64,000 nt of DNA from Henckelia pumila. Its lineage: Eukaryota > Streptophyta > Magnoliopsida > Lamiales > Gesneriaceae. The notes below the pieces were generated by a model that was not told where the DNA came from, searched no databases, and saw nothing but the letters and a program-made list of their open reading frames with translations. The first letter of the stretch is position 1. Every line of letters begins with the position of its first letter. Positions 13,101 through 26,756 of the stretch are shown in pieces. The stretch lies in contig NC_133121.1 of assembly GCF_033568475.1 (NCBI RefSeq), forward strand, positions 7,440,001-7,504,000. The letters are read 5' to 3'. A program made the position numbers and the translations under genes.

Positions 13101-16100
13101 TGAAGATATTTAATCTCTTGTTGTTTGGCTCGTTTTCAGTATAAAGTTCATAGTTGGAATCAACGTTTTCACAACCGGACCGGTGATCGAACTGGTCTAC
13201 CTTAAAAAAGCGGTACAACCAGTCGGATCGTTTTAACAAAACGGTCGGACCGAAAAACCGTTTATATAACATAATATAAAAACCTAAAGGATGCATATAA
13301 ATACAGAAATATATATATTTACCAAAGTTTGACAACTAAATAACTATATAAATATATTCAAATATCAATTATAGTTATACATTCTTTAAAAAATAAATAT
13401 ATTAATTAAAGAAATATGGTATCACTAAAATAATATTTTTAACGAAATACGAATTCCAAATAATCATGTATATATATAATAAAATATTAAATTTAAGGTT
13501 TAAAAAATTGAAAAAAAAAATTAATTTTTCAAAAATAAAAATAAAAAAAAAAATCAGAAAATCGTTCAACCAGTCCGTCCGGTTTTAAACATGGGTTGGA
13601 ATTCAGTTTCGTCTCTTAAGGACTTCTATCTTTTTTGTTAGTTTCAGGATTTCTACAGGGTCGTAGAGAGTGTTTTCCCTCGTGGGCAAATTATCATTTG
13701 AAGTATACATATATACACATAAAAAAGAAATATATATCATATTATATTTAACTTGATAGAGAATTATACTAAAATAGTACTGCTTGCAAATTCTCATAAG
13801 ATTATATTTTCTGAACTACATTTTTCATTAATAACTTTTAACTAATATAAAATGTGTGTTAGCTTTGTAACTTAAATTATAGATGATAAATTTGAATAAA
13901 TTTTAGAATAAATAATATTTTAAAATTAAAAATCACCTGCTTATTTTAAAAAATACACCTAAAAATTGAAAACATTGCCTGGCGAGAGGCAACCGTCGAC
14001 CCCACCGCTTTTGCCTTAGGCGGTCCGCGGTAGAAGAAGAGCAGATGCGTACGAGGCAGTCAAAATCAACAAAATTTTAGAATACCGTAATTATTAATAC
14101 ACTTGTACACTTTATTTTCCGAAACATAATAGTCCCACCAGCCCAGTCACCCAAAACCCCTACCTCGAACCGCCCGTCACCACCGTCGAGTCATATTTAT
14201 TAATTATCTTTGTTAGTTGAGTTTATATATTTATTTGCACCTTGTATAGATTGTATTGTATTGTATGGAATTCATTTATGCCTAAAGATCTTTTAATTCG
14301 CCTATGGCCATTTACAACACTGTTTATATTGAAGAATAATAATTACCAAAAATATTTGTAATATGGATAATAGGCTGTAGTATTAATGATAAAGGTGGGA
14401 TAATATGTCAATTACTTGCCAAATACTCGGTTTTAAATTTTTTGTAGTTTCCTATAAGAAAATACCTTGTCATCCTCCGGCTTCCCTTTAATTTCGAGAT
14501 CGGCAGAGTACATCTCAGCAGAAAAGCATTGTGGGGTGTCCAAATGTATAGACAAGCAACCAAGCTTTGTATCCGCCGTGAACCATGCAGGAATACTGAC
14601 CTGAACAAGAAGAATTAAGTCACATGGTGCGGATAGAAATTTCAGATGAATAACACAGAAAATTGATCTATACCATCTCAAACAACTCTTCTTTCTTCTT
14701 CTCAAATGAAACCTAATACAAAAAGTGGATGGTCAGAAAGTGTCAGAAGAAAATGGTACATAAGAAACCGGTGAGGGTCAACCCTATAGTATGTTAATAG
14801 ACTCCAAAGAGAGAATCTGAAAACTGCAAGAGTATGATGTCTAAAGAATATCACTAACCTCTCCAAAGTTTTTGATAACAACACCTTTTGTAACTTCCCA
14901 TAATTTCACCGTACCAGACGTGTCCTTGAAAAGACGGAACTCAACTTAGTTTAAGAAAGTAGATTCATAAAGTCACAAGTTTATGGAAATTGAATGTTAA
15001 GTTACCTTAGTCAGGACATGTCTTCTATTGTTTAAAATCTCGTGTTGCACTATTGCCGAGGTTCCATGAATAGTAAAAGATGGTTCTCTATATACAGGAA
15101 CCTAGACCATCAATTAAAAGTCAATAGCTTAATTTGGATATTCATCTACACAATTTAAATAACCTAAGGCCCCAAAATGCCAGTTTAAGACGAGCACAAA
15201 CCATCAATCTATAACAATCTTTAGAATATTCAAAGCCAGACAGGAAAGAGATGCCACAACCAAAAAAGAGAGATCAAGAACGTGAAGTTTCCTCAGTCAG
15301 CAAGAACACGTAGAGATTATCTATAGCAAGCACCAATAAATTCCAGTCAACAGAAATAAAATTCAACAGAGTATGAATACACCACAAATCTTAATGAAAC
15401 ATTAGCAAATAAGTTGTGGGTATAAAAAGTGAGAAGAATGTAATAAGAAATCAATCATTTGTAGATTCTTCATCAGGCAATTCATTCTTCCCTTACAAGC
15501 CAAAGCTCTCATTCTGTGCCCAGTTAACAATTTCAAGCTCTATTATTTCAGTCCAGGAATCATGAGGAAAATAAATCGGCAACACTCAGATTTTGGCTAA
15601 AAAAACGGTGTCCCACAAGTCCTAAGCTAGAAAAGTACTCAATAATTTGATTTTTCTTTTTATGTCAGATAACCAGAAGCAGTGATCTCTACCATGGATG
15701 CATTTTAAATACAAGGTAAAACTAACTAAAGAGTATAGATCCTTCCACCAACTTGCGCAATAAAAGTTTTAAACTCTCTGCTGGAACATTAGAGGGGAGC
15801 AAAAAGAAACCAACTCACAGGTGTAGACCCTTCCACCGAAACCCTTGCCCTTGAAAATGACAAGTTCCCTGCTAAAAACGAACCTCCTCGTTGAAATACT
15901 TTCAGCGGATTGTGCACTTCAGCAGGCCATTTATGTAAAGTAGAATCTGTGGTAGCAACCCATATACCATCCTCATGCAATGCCAATTGCGATATAGGAT
16001 GTTCTTTTGTACAAAGTAAAACACTTTCTCTTGTAGCCAAATCTGTAAAATACAACTAAAAGTGCAAACTGAAACCTGTCAGAAGGAGAGCAAGAGAAGA

Positions 16101-19100
16101 AAATGTAAAAGCAGATGAAAATCTAGGTATCGCCAGAATTGAAGACATGCACTCACGGAAAGATCTCTGCCACCACTATAAACATGACTAAATGTTGGAG
16201 TGCTCGCAAGTGCCCAGATAGAGTCTGTATGCACAGCGTAGGAATGAACACACCGCTGCTGACCAAGATCCCATAACCTAGTATGAAGAAAATGACGCAA
16301 AATGATGAAAATGGTAAGATTTCTATCCATTAAATTGCTAGAATTCCATGCCATGATATGCAGAAAAAACGAGAATCCAGAATATAATGAGTATATAAGA
16401 AAAAAAAAATTCAGGAACCATTTGAAACATACAGGACCATGAAACAAAAGTCCTGGCAAAATAGAATAGCTAAAGATCTATTACGTAGAAATTTTAATAC
16501 AAGGAAGGAAATCTAGATGCTGCAGTCAAAATGTCACATGCTAAAAAGTTTCAACGGTCATAAAATTGGATCGACCCACATATGAAAATTTAAAGGCTAT
16601 AAATAAAATGTTTCTATCATGACGACAAACTAAAAATCTTAGCAAGAACTCCATAAATCACTCCCGCAACTCAACTCTAATACTTCTTTTCAGCAAGTTC
16701 ACCCAATCTAAAAAAATTTCCCAAAACTACTGCCAATAGAGTTCAATCGCAATGAAGCTATAAAAATAAAATTTTACAGTGACCAGCAACCAAAGGTCAA
16801 GAGAGGCACAACATAGGTACATGATACTTTGAGACATTATTGATGCTCTCTGAGGTGATAATGATTTTCAAAACAATATACATACCTGATCATAGAATCA
16901 GAGGACCCAGATATGCAATACCTGCATATTGTAAGATGATATAATTATTAAATATGGATAAATTTTGTTTATGTGCGTCTGTGCGCACGCAAGTATACAA
17001 AATGTAGATAGTAAATACAATTTGTTGCAGCGGAAAAATCTAACTGGAACGAAATGGCTCGAAAGCCAAAGGATGGCTGTTCATCTTAGTCAGAACTTAG
17101 AAAAAAAACCTGAAGAACATACAGCTTAACTTTCTATCACCTTTGATTTCAATCAAGAAGAACGAGAGATAAAATTCTGCAGACAATCATGATTGCTTAG
17201 ATGTGAAATTACAATTGCTCCAAAAATTACAGAGATCTTGGGAATCAAATTGATGAATAGTTGCATCACCTGAAAGATTAACAATAATAAACAATTTTTT
17301 AAGGGTAATTAACCATTTAGGTTCTAGCTGACACTGCTGCAACACCTGAAAGGTTAACAATGATAAACAATTTCAAGGGTAATTAACCATTTAGGTTCTA
17401 GCTGACACTGCTGCACCTAAGCAGTAAGCATCCACGCACTTCCAGGCTAACTTCAATAAATTTTGTTACAAACTGTTGGGATAAATGTGATTTCCAATAT
17501 CAAGGTCCTTGCAAGTTGTAAATGAGCTTAATGGAATCAATTCATCGAACCTTCCAGTAGAATCCAACAGTAGGGCCCTAATATTATCAGTGTGCCCCCT
17601 GAGCTTCATGGTTTTTGAACCAGTTCTTGGGTCCCATACACGAACTACCTATAAAATTCATTATATAAAACTGAAACTGGTCCGAGATGTGTCATCTAAT
17701 GATAAATATGGACTGGAAAGGGGAAAATAGCATTTTTTCAGTATCAGAAAAACACAACGAGTTTATCATCTGAAAAACAAGCCATGAAACCTTTTCAGTT
17801 CCACCAGAAACAAGCAGTGTTCCCCTATCATTCGTTGCCAATGCATAAACAGACTCTTTATGGCCTTTCGCAGCAACTGGGACATATCCTTGACTTTGAC
17901 TGGCATGCACAGAAATATTATGACTTGAGCTGATGGGCCGAATTGTTGTATTTGGCAAGGACGAACCCAAACCATTAAGACTAGTTGAACAATCATCATC
18001 AGTCGCATCAGTTGATTTAGAGGTAGGAGCAAGTGCAGCTTCAAGATCCCATATGAAAACCTCCCCACCAAGGCCACCAGACGCAACAACATTACTCTGT
18101 AATGCATGAAGTAAAGCTGGTAAACTGATCGAAGGCACCCATAGATCATGCCTCATTGTACTTAACAACTAAAAAGATCAATAATCTCAAAATTAAGATT
18201 TAAAAATATACAAAAAAATTCAGCCAGAAAATAGTACATTTTTTTCAGGTGTAGCAAGACAAGTGACATAGTCAGAATGCTGCCGTAACGTCTTGACACA
18301 TGCTCCATCAGACAAACCATTCCATACCTGATATTTAATGAAAATATAAGAGTTTTGAAAAAACAATATATGAGTAAAGTTTAATATATAGCAAGCCATA
18401 AATGCAACAGAGAATCAAACCTTAACAGTGGCATCCGCGGAGCAAGAAACTAAGGTGTTACCACCTGTCAAAACAATATCATTGACCTGCCCAATAAACA
18501 CAAGAAAATATAAGTGCATGTAGTCCATATTCGCCACAAAATTCAAAAGATAGAAAAATCCTTTTCAAAAATAATTAACATGCCTGTTGAATTCACTATC
18601 TAAAACGACCATCAAGCCCTATAACTACTTATTTTTTATGAGTAGAAGCCCAAGTGATGATATCCATGATTAAAGCTTCTATTAGTTCAGTTGGTAATTG
18701 GTACTCATTGGGCAACTCAAACCTTCAAAACCACATAAAGATATACCGTAGGCATTAGTGAGACCCAAATATCGGAACGACTTACCCAATCGACATGGGA
18801 CTCAAATGTAGCAGAGCATGTAGCACCACTTTCAACCAATGTCCATCTCTTTAATGTACCATCACGACTGCCAGTAAAAAGATGATCACACGCATCTGGC
18901 ACGGTTGAATTCAGTACTGCCAAGCAGTTTATTCCAGCACAATGCTGCAAATAATGAAGAATTCATCCCTTCAGCCTTACAGATATTATTAAGTCAAAAA
19001 AGTATTTCATATTCCCAGTGATAAATGCCAGAGACGATGAAGACTTTTTCTTGCATAATAAAGAGATGACGACGACTTCTACCAGAATAGCACATGTAAA

Positions 19101-19432
19101 CTATGTTCAACCAAAGTTTATCCCACCAAAGTTTATCCCTCCATGAATATGTATCATACAACAAGATTTAAAGCAAAGTCGGGTTTCATGATAAATTTGA
19201 TGATGTTTAATTCATATGAATCCATCACAAGCACAAATTATAGAATAAGTGGTTAAACATAAAAATGCACAAGAAATCCACCTATGAACTACCAAAGCAA
19301 GATAACATGCAATTTTAAAATAAAAAGAATCACCTTTGAACCATCTACATCGTTTAACACATATGACAACCTCTTTTCTTTGCGTGTACGAACTGAAGTA
19401 GATGCGTTCCCTGCACTGCCAACACGGTGCAT
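10185..19432 (-). CDS. LRS1: WDR48/UAF1-like WD40 protein with C-terminal DUF3337 (17 coding exons, 777 aa)
   Basis: WD40 scaffold; animal WDR48 activates USP1/12/46 deubiquitinases, and the Arabidopsis homologue (At3g05090, LRS1) is linked to lateral-root growth. Exons: 19432-19334, 18944-18786, 18486-18421, 18327-18238, 18096-17791, 17648-17551, 16921-16886, 16277-16157, 16055-15819, 15101-15006, 14924-14859, 14712-14674, 14600-14466, 12831-12470, 11668-11575, 11046-10912, 10379-10185; phases all agree. It starts [11 protein letters not shown], then [16 protein letters not shown]-type units include [53 protein letters not shown] and SGGRDLS. The C-terminal part carries PWFT-like [24 protein letters not shown] and [16 protein letters not shown], typical of the DUF3337 ubiquitin-like half. 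Intron 16 has a GC donor (CAG|GCAAGT at 10911). The last about 30 residues after LNYKVAQ run hydrophobic and may be mis-spliced. The family is certain; the symbol is by homology. Confidence 0.93.
13161..13594. mobile_element. hAT-type MITE (434 bp) inside intron 13 of the WD40 gene
   Basis: GTTGGAAT is duplicated exactly at 13153-13160 and 13595-13602. Ends are CAACGTTTTCACAACCGG and, reverse-complemented from the right, CCATGTTTAAAACCGG, followed inward by GGTC/CCGGT-rich words on both sides. The interior is AT-rich and non-coding. The 8-bp duplication and CA-type TIR fit hAT. It lies within the largest intron (12832-14465) and does not touch an exon. Confidence 0.85.
17267..17416. repeat. 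Tandem duplication, two units of about 76 bp, in an intron
   Basis: Units 17267-17342 and 17343-17416 both begin CACCTGAAAG and both contain AACCATTTAGGTTCTAGC. They differ by a few substitutions and a small indel. Intronic, between exons 6 and 7 of the WD40 gene. Confidence 0.9.
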
Positions 19433-21190
19433 TGCTAGAATCCCTAAAGCAAATATTAATTGATGATTGCTGAATAAATTACATGGCTCTTCATTGCATC
19501 AAAAAATTATTTAAAATCATCTACTTGTTCTGAACCAATGAACAACTAAGTAATTATGAATATAAGCATAACCAATGTTTGTTCGCTCCAATTTATCCAA
19601 ATTATAAGAGCAAGGAGAACGATGAATGTGTATTAAAACCCAATGAAGAGATGTCATTTTTTTCACCGTCAAACTTATGTACAAAGTCATTCTAGAATCC
19701 AGTTGCTTAAGCATAATTTGGATGATGTCTGTGTCAATTTTTATTCTTCCGAGAACAAAGTGACCAAAATACATTTGCAATTGGATTGCAAAACTAGGAA
19801 GCGTATCATTCGGTGCTTTATTCAGATTTTCATGACTTCCCTCGCTTTGCACTACTTTCTTAGAAATTAATTAATTAAAAAAAACTAACTAGTTTCTCAA
19901 AGCAAACAAGTGAAGTAAACAGAAAAGATGCATACATCAAAACATGCTTAACATCTAAGATCAGTCTATAATATGGTTAATAGAGGAGCATAGAATGTCA
20001 TTCCATTGCTAGGAAACAAACGAAAGATTCATCATAGCACTTAAAGATTCTAGTTATACAGCATACAATTCTAGATCCAAGTCCACTACGTATTACAGAA
20101 AATCAGTGAGAATTAATTATCAACCCATGACTTGTACACTGGAATATTTTTAAAATTGTTATGCAAGAGATCAATCCAAGAATAGAAATATAAATTGTCA
20201 AGGGCAGAGCTAAACTCCTTTTATTAGCAAGTCCGTACCCATGTAAGTAGTCTCCACTCAAAACAACGTGAACCTAAACTGTATCTATCAGCAATCCATG
20301 ATAGTAGTCACAACTCGAAAGAGATGCTAGGGTATCTTGAAAATAGACAGTTCATGATTGAGCCACTAAATGCAGTCAACTAAAGGTAGGTCTACATTCC
20401 TTGGTGTACATGTAGATTTATGTATTTCTCTTAAAAACCCATTTGGGAAATCAAGGAAGAACCTCCACTCCTCAGATCCCAACGCCACTTATAGATGCAA
20501 CTAATTTAGTATTTGCATTGGTTTTTCAGTTTCCGACAATACCCTGTGACAGCTCGAGAATGAATTATCTATATTCAATCCACAGGAAGGAAAGTTTGAA
20601 AATCTTAAGTGAAACAGAAATGAAGAAATTAGCTATGTACATAACTCAATTTAGAACTCATTATACTAAGAACGTTAATGGCTATGATTCGATTTTTATT
20701 TAGCAAACTTACCATTTACATCTGTATATTTATCGAGAAGTTTAGGTACACAAAAAGATAGTTGAAAATTAAACGCGCATAATGTTCAAGAAGTTTTCTC
20801 ATGTATCACGACTTAACACAGCAACTTCATGATATAAATAAGTTAAAAATTCAACACAAATTGATGGCTACGGGCTGCAAGGTAGCTGCAGACACTTCTT
20901 GCTCTTAATAAGTTAGCGATTAAGCTCGGGACAAGAAAAAAGTATAAGAAAATTAACTAAAAAAACAGGTGATACGCTATGATCGCCGAGGGCTCACCGG
21001 CGTGCGAAACGAAGTAGAAGTCAATGAACCAAAAGAATAAACAAAAATGAAAATAACAGGAAATTTGCCTTCTCCAGAATATTCGATGTATGAATTCCGT
21101 GCAAGAAGAGTCAGATGACGGTGACGCTGCCGCACGGCGACGACTCTGAGGCGGGGAATCGGCGGCGTGAAATGACCGATGTAGGATGGG
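19433..21190 (-). promoter_or_regulatory. 5'UTR intron, probable 5'UTR exon and promoter of the WD40 gene
   Basis: On the minus strand an acceptor (GCTTTAG) sits at about 19444, eleven bases before the ATG at 19432, implying a leader intron. A GC-rich block at about 21000-21190 is the likely leader exon, with a possible donor CCG|GTGAGC near 20999. No protein is visible in the intervening AT-rich 1.5 kb. Confidence 0.5.
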
Positions 21191-22460
21191 GAATTGCGTC
21201 GGGGATAGGCGTGGTCTTGTCTGATTTTGTTTTTCTTTTAATAACTATAAACTACTACTCTCACAATACATATATAAAATAAAATTTATATTTATCAAAA
21301 ATAAATAAATAAATAATAAAATATAAAATTTATAAAGATGGAGTGTGTTTTTTAAGATAAAAACTCCTCTGATACATACACATGTTATTTTTGTGAGACG
21401 GGTCTCTTATTAAGGTTATTTATTAAAAAATATTATCTTTTATGCCAAAAGTATTACTTATTGAAATGAATATTTTATTCCTAAAATCTCTTAAATTTTG
21501 AAAAGATTTTATCAAATATCTTTTGACTTTATCAAATATCTTTTGACTTTCTTGGACATAAAATAACTTTTATATAAGTTATTTATTTTCTTAGGTAAGT
21601 TGATTTAAGATATTGTTATGCTTATTATAATATTTATCATATTATATCTAACGTATATTTTTCTTTATTTGTGTAGATTTGATATGATCAAATCAAAATA
21701 ATCCTATGCTTACAAGGAAACATGTTGAAGAAGGATTCATGTGCTATTTAAGGAAATGGACGTGCAATAAGGGATTGGACCGAAAAATAAAGAGATCGAC
21801 CAATCGAGATATTTTTCTAAGAGCTTCACGAACGTACATTGAGAGGAGAACCAAAAATCTTCTGAAGCTTGTATCGGTCGTGACCACTTGATTGCCTTGA
21901 AGAATTGAAATCACTCAAAGATCAAAGATCGAAGAGTGTTGGTTTCATCGAGTTTTGGCATCAAGGATTCATCTCCTTGTTTTGTTTATTTATTCTATTT
22001 CGTATAGAATTTTAGAAGATGTTTTTCTTTGGTTTATTTTCTCATATGTTGGAAAAAATTGATTTTACAATAATAACTAGTTTTATAAAACTCTTTGAAT
22101 TATTTTCTAGTAAAAGTTTTGTCCTGAGGCGCTCGCTGCAAGAGTATTTTATACTCTTGCTTAAAATATTTGAGTTTATTTATTTGACTCTTTGAATTAT
22201 TTTCTAGTGAAATTTTTGTCTTGAGGCGCTCGCTGCAAGAATATTTTATACTCTTTCTTAAAATATTTGAGTTTATTTATTTGGTTGCTTGTTTATTTTA
22301 TTCACACTTAAATTTTATTCCGCTGCAAATTACTCAAGGTGTTATTATAGGTGTTGTCAACATCTCAAACTATTTATTTGCAACCCTTATTTCCTTACAC
22401 TTATCATTCTAAACATGGGTAGAGTTGACTCGTCTCATCCGTAAGACCGTCTCACAGGAG
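21191..22460. other. Intergenic, with possible decayed LTR-like sequence and a 97-bp tandem pair
   Basis: No gene is seen. From about 21.6 to 22.4 kb the sequence has the feel of an old LTR: a TATTTAAGG box near 21743 and a closing GTTGTCAACA near 22356. No second LTR, PPT or target duplication supports this. It includes the tandem pair at 22091-22284 and GTCTCA-type repeat words near 21395 and 22440. Confidence 0.4.
22091..22284. repeat. Tandem duplication, two units of 97 bp
   Basis: Units 22091-22187 and 22188-22284 both start CTCTTTGAATTATTTTCTAG and share GAGGCGCTCGCTGCAAGA. They differ at only a few positions. Confidence 0.9.
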
Positions 22461-23635
22461 AGGGGAAAATTCCGGTTCACTCCTAAATGTTTGAACACAT
22501 TTCCGATTCAGTCCTAAATGTTTGAACGTTCTCGGTTTGGTCCCAAATATTTTCCAAAAATTCTCGGTTCAGTCCTAAATATTTTTATGTTTTCGGTTTG
22601 GTCTCAAATGTTTAAAAAGTTTTCAGTTCAGTCCTAAATGTTTTACGTTCCAGATTTCGTCCTAAATATTTTTTTAAAATTTTTCGGTTTGGTCCTTCCA
22701 TCTACAAACAAAGCGTGATAAAAAAAACTTACAAACAAAAGAAAAAGTTAAATAAAATAGAAGGTGATAATAATAATAATAAATGAACAATAATTTCTTC
22801 AAAATGAAAATATAATATAAATTATGCAAAATAAATTTATAGAATAAAAAAATAATTGAACCATGCAATCTTATAGTTAAAAACATTATGAATCACAAAT
22901 AAATAAACAAATGTTTTAGCAAATAACTAGTAGTACTTATTTCACAAAATATTTAAAATTTTCAATAAATTTTTCAAGAGAAAATACTTATGGTTAATAA
23001 TTGAGAAAATATAATGAATTATTTGACCACCGTTAAAGTAGTGATATGAAATTAAAATTTATTTAATAGTAAATTTTTCTCAAATACTAATTATTTAAAT
23101 TATAAAAAGAGTTTTAAAAAGATATATATCTTTTTCCAACCTTCAAATTTTTTTCTTAAATGTGCAAGCATCATGAATGAGAATATAACAAAATTAATAG
23201 AAATGTGAAATAACATCATTAAATTGTAATTCCTCAAGTTTTGTTTATTTTATTTAAGTTTTTATTTTGTAGAATCATGAATTTAATATTTTTATTTTGA
23301 ACATTGTGTAAAATTGATTTAAATTTGGATAAAAACTCTAATAAATTTGTGTTTTATTTACAACTTGTTTAATGTTAAATATATAATAAATAATATAAAA
23401 CTCAATCATAAATGATATAGCACTACGCGGTGTTAGTTTTAACACACGAGTACATGGAATGATCAAACCGGGAAATTTTGAGAAATATTTGGCACAAAAT
23501 CGGCAATGTAAAAATATTTAGGACTGAACCGAAAACTTTTAGGAAACATTTAGGATCAAACCGGGAACGTCCAAACATTTAGGATTGAACCGAAAATGTG
23601 TCCAAATATTTAAGACTGAACCGAGATTTTACCCT
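22461..23635. mobile_element. Long-TIR non-autonomous element (1175 bp), Mutator-like
   Basis: The left end (AGGGGAAAATTCCGG onward) and the reverse complement of the right end (AGGGTAAAATCTCGG onward) match over about 230 bases. Each TIR is built from repeated words of the form TTCGGTTCAGTCCTAAATG spaced about 35-40 bases apart. The middle is AT-rich with no protein. The flanks (ACAGGAGA/ATAAGAGA) are only partly alike, so a target duplication is degraded or absent. Confidence 0.75.
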
Positions 23636-24695
23636 ATAAGAGACCTACTCGTTTTTATGGAATTAGATAAATTCTCAGACTCAAATCAAGCTGGTTAATG
23701 CAATTGGTCGTTCGAGAGACTATTACTAGGGGAATCGAATTCTTAATAATTTGTCATTAATTTACTTACACTATGGACTCGAATATCTATTGAATTAGAG
23801 TGTTGATAAAATTTAAAATAAATATATTTTTGGTATATCAAAAATTACACTATGGATACAAATATAGTTATTTTAGGGTTTAGATCTCTTATACTTTATA
23901 TACTAATATTAGTATAGATATATACATAATGTAATAGGTGTGGCACAATGGTTCAATATTTTTACATCAATTACATTATATTTTGTAATATATTTTATTA
24001 TATTTTACAAAAATTCTCCGTAGACTTTAAAAAAATTAATAAAAATATCATAAAAACATTTTAGTTTAATTCATATCTAGGGTGTCAGAAATTAATCTGA
24101 ATCAAGTTGACCTTAAAATTACTAATTTAGGGTTAGACATTTTCGGGTATGGTCATATCCAAAATCTAACCCCCGATTGAGTTTGGATCGATGGGTGACC
24201 TGATTCCGATCCATCAGACTTGTTTTTTTTTTTAAAAAATAAAAACAATTATTAAAATTGGTCTTTTGTGAGGCGGTCAACCCTACTCATCAGGAGTGTG
24301 CAATGATTGGTTCGATTTTAACAAAATTCGGTTCGGTGTTTCGGTTTACGGTTTTTCAAATTCCTAATCCAAAACCAAACAATTTTATTTTGGTTTGGTT
24401 CGATTTTTTTTATTACGGTTCGGTTAATACGATTTGAGTAAGAAAATGAGTTATAAATGAAGTTGTATGTTAAGAAACTTAAAAAATATATACTAAAAAA
24501 CAGCGATCAAACCAAGTTTTTAATTATCTTGAAACATCAAAATTAAGTAATAAAAATAGGCATAGTTAATTCTTTTAACCAATTTGTTAGTTATCTTACA
24601 AACATCAAAACAAAATAATAAAAAATATAGTGATTGACGGTTATCAGGTTAGGAATTGATGGTAAAAAGTCAAGTGGGGATACGGTAAATTTGTA
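23636..24695. other. AT-rich repeat DNA, no gene seen
   Basis: Contains low-complexity AT and, from about 24295, a GGTTCGGTT-rich stretch like the end of another TIR element. Matching GGTTCGATTTCTCGG words resume near 27000, on the far side of the Harbinger-like insertion, so that older element may be split by it. Confidence 0.4.
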
Positions 24696-26717
24696 GGGCA
24701 TCCACAATGCCAAAACCTCTCTTACCACTCTTTTGTGGTCCACGCTCCGCCACATCAAAAACAAAAAACCTCATTCAATTCTCCACTATAACAAAAAACT
24801 CAAACAACTTTTTTATGGACTTCACACTCAATTAAAATATCTCAACTACCAATTTATTTTATATATTTATATATACATAATTTATATAAATATTTTAATT
24901 TTATTAATGAACTTTTGTATTTTTTATAGTTAATAATATAAATATAATTTTTTTTATAATTTTTAATAAATTTATTTCATAAAAAATTATAATTTTAATA
25001 CAATTTCAAAGTTTTGTAATGTTACATACAAATTTTTATTTAAAAAAACAACTAAAAATTTATTTTATATATTTATTTATTACAAATAAGTCATAATATT
25101 CAATATATGATAGTGAATATATTAAACATTAATTAATAATTAAAATTTTGATTACATAATGCTTCAGTAGATAAAAAAAATATAGAAATTACAACCGATA
25201 TTAAAAATAACTAAAATACATCTACTCTATTCCATGCTTCCTTTTAAGCTTTGCGCATATTTTGAGATGTATGTTAAGTTGTTCTGGTGTCATGTCAGTA
25301 GTATCTTTCATAAGAATTTCATAATCCTTATGAAGGGCCTCAGCCTCTCGGATCGCCACCTCATTTTTTTTGAAGTTATATTTTCTCCATGTGAAATTCT
25401 TCCAACTTTTGCCATATAAGATCCATTTTTTTCCCATTTTTCGACATTTACGGCTTTCATTTTGCCCTTTCTCTTTGCAGCTTTCTGTCTCATCGGACGA
25501 ATACGAACTTCACAGTCATCTACGTCAAAGCTCGTATCCGGATTGGATAAGGTTGTATGTCCCCCGACTCAGAGGTTCGAGCCTTCTTATTAGCGTGATG
25601 ATGTTGCAGAACATATTTTTCACACTCTCTAAGAATTCTTCATACATGTTCATACTTGAAAGGTTTACTGTTATGATTTGTCTTCCACATTTCATGAGCT
25701 CTGACAAGTACATCCTCATCGCCACATCACACGCACGATGATTGTACAAATTATTGTATATACCAGAAAACTCATTTTCTAAAGGATGAAATTAATAGAG
25801 ATGTGATTTTACCTTCTTCCAATCTCTTTTCTTAGATCCGGTAGCGCGATGTTTGTTGTAGTAGTTTGTAATTCGTTTCTAGAATGCTTGATACTTCTGG
25901 TCATTACCGATAATTGGGTCGGTGCTAATGGTGACCCATCACTTTGCAAGGAGCTTGTCTTCATCAACTGACCAAGGTGCTCGTTTTCCATCCATCTCAT
26001 TATCTTTATCGAGAACAATGTTGTCTAGTCCTAGTTGTGTTAAAAAAGTAGGAAATTGAGAACCTGGAATTGAGGATGGTGTTGTGGGTTCCTTGTTTGC
26101 ATCTGTAGTCCTTGATTCATTCGAAAGTATGACCGGTGGTTGTTGTGGAGAAAATGCATAAGGGGGTGTTGACATTGCAAATCGACTAGCCATGGCTCGC
26201 CAATATTCAGGTGGACACGCATAAAATGGAGCTTGATGGTGGATATTGCTCGAAAAAGTAGGCAAACTTTGAGAGCTTTGAAAATTAAGCGGATATTGTG
26301 AAGGGTTTGGAAAATTATGAGGGTATCGTGTGGGAGCAATAAATTGGCTGTTAGGACGATTTTGAGTATTTTTCTGCGGTATTTTCTTCGATATTTTAAG
26401 AATGCAAATAGTTTCTAAAAGCCCTAAAAAAATTTCATCCATTTCGAATAAATTGATGGAGTGACTTTTGGTGATTTTGTGTGACAGAATTGTAGCATGA
26501 CAAATAAAAATGTTTTGTGTATTTATAGAAAAATTTTAACGGCTAGTTTTAATTAAAAAATCAATTTTAATATTTATTTAACATTGGATGCAAATTGAAA
26601 ATAAAAAAAAAGACAAACGGTAATATGTGTGTGTAATGTGTATTATTATTAAATAAAAAAATTTTAAAAAAGAAAAAAAACAACGGATATAACATAAAAA
26701 GAAGTGTTTGTATGTAA

Positions 26718-26756
<39 letters not shown>

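Noticed and set aside
21613-22360. Solo LTR
   Set aside because: TATA-like and terminal-like words exist, but no paired end, target duplication or second copy supports it.
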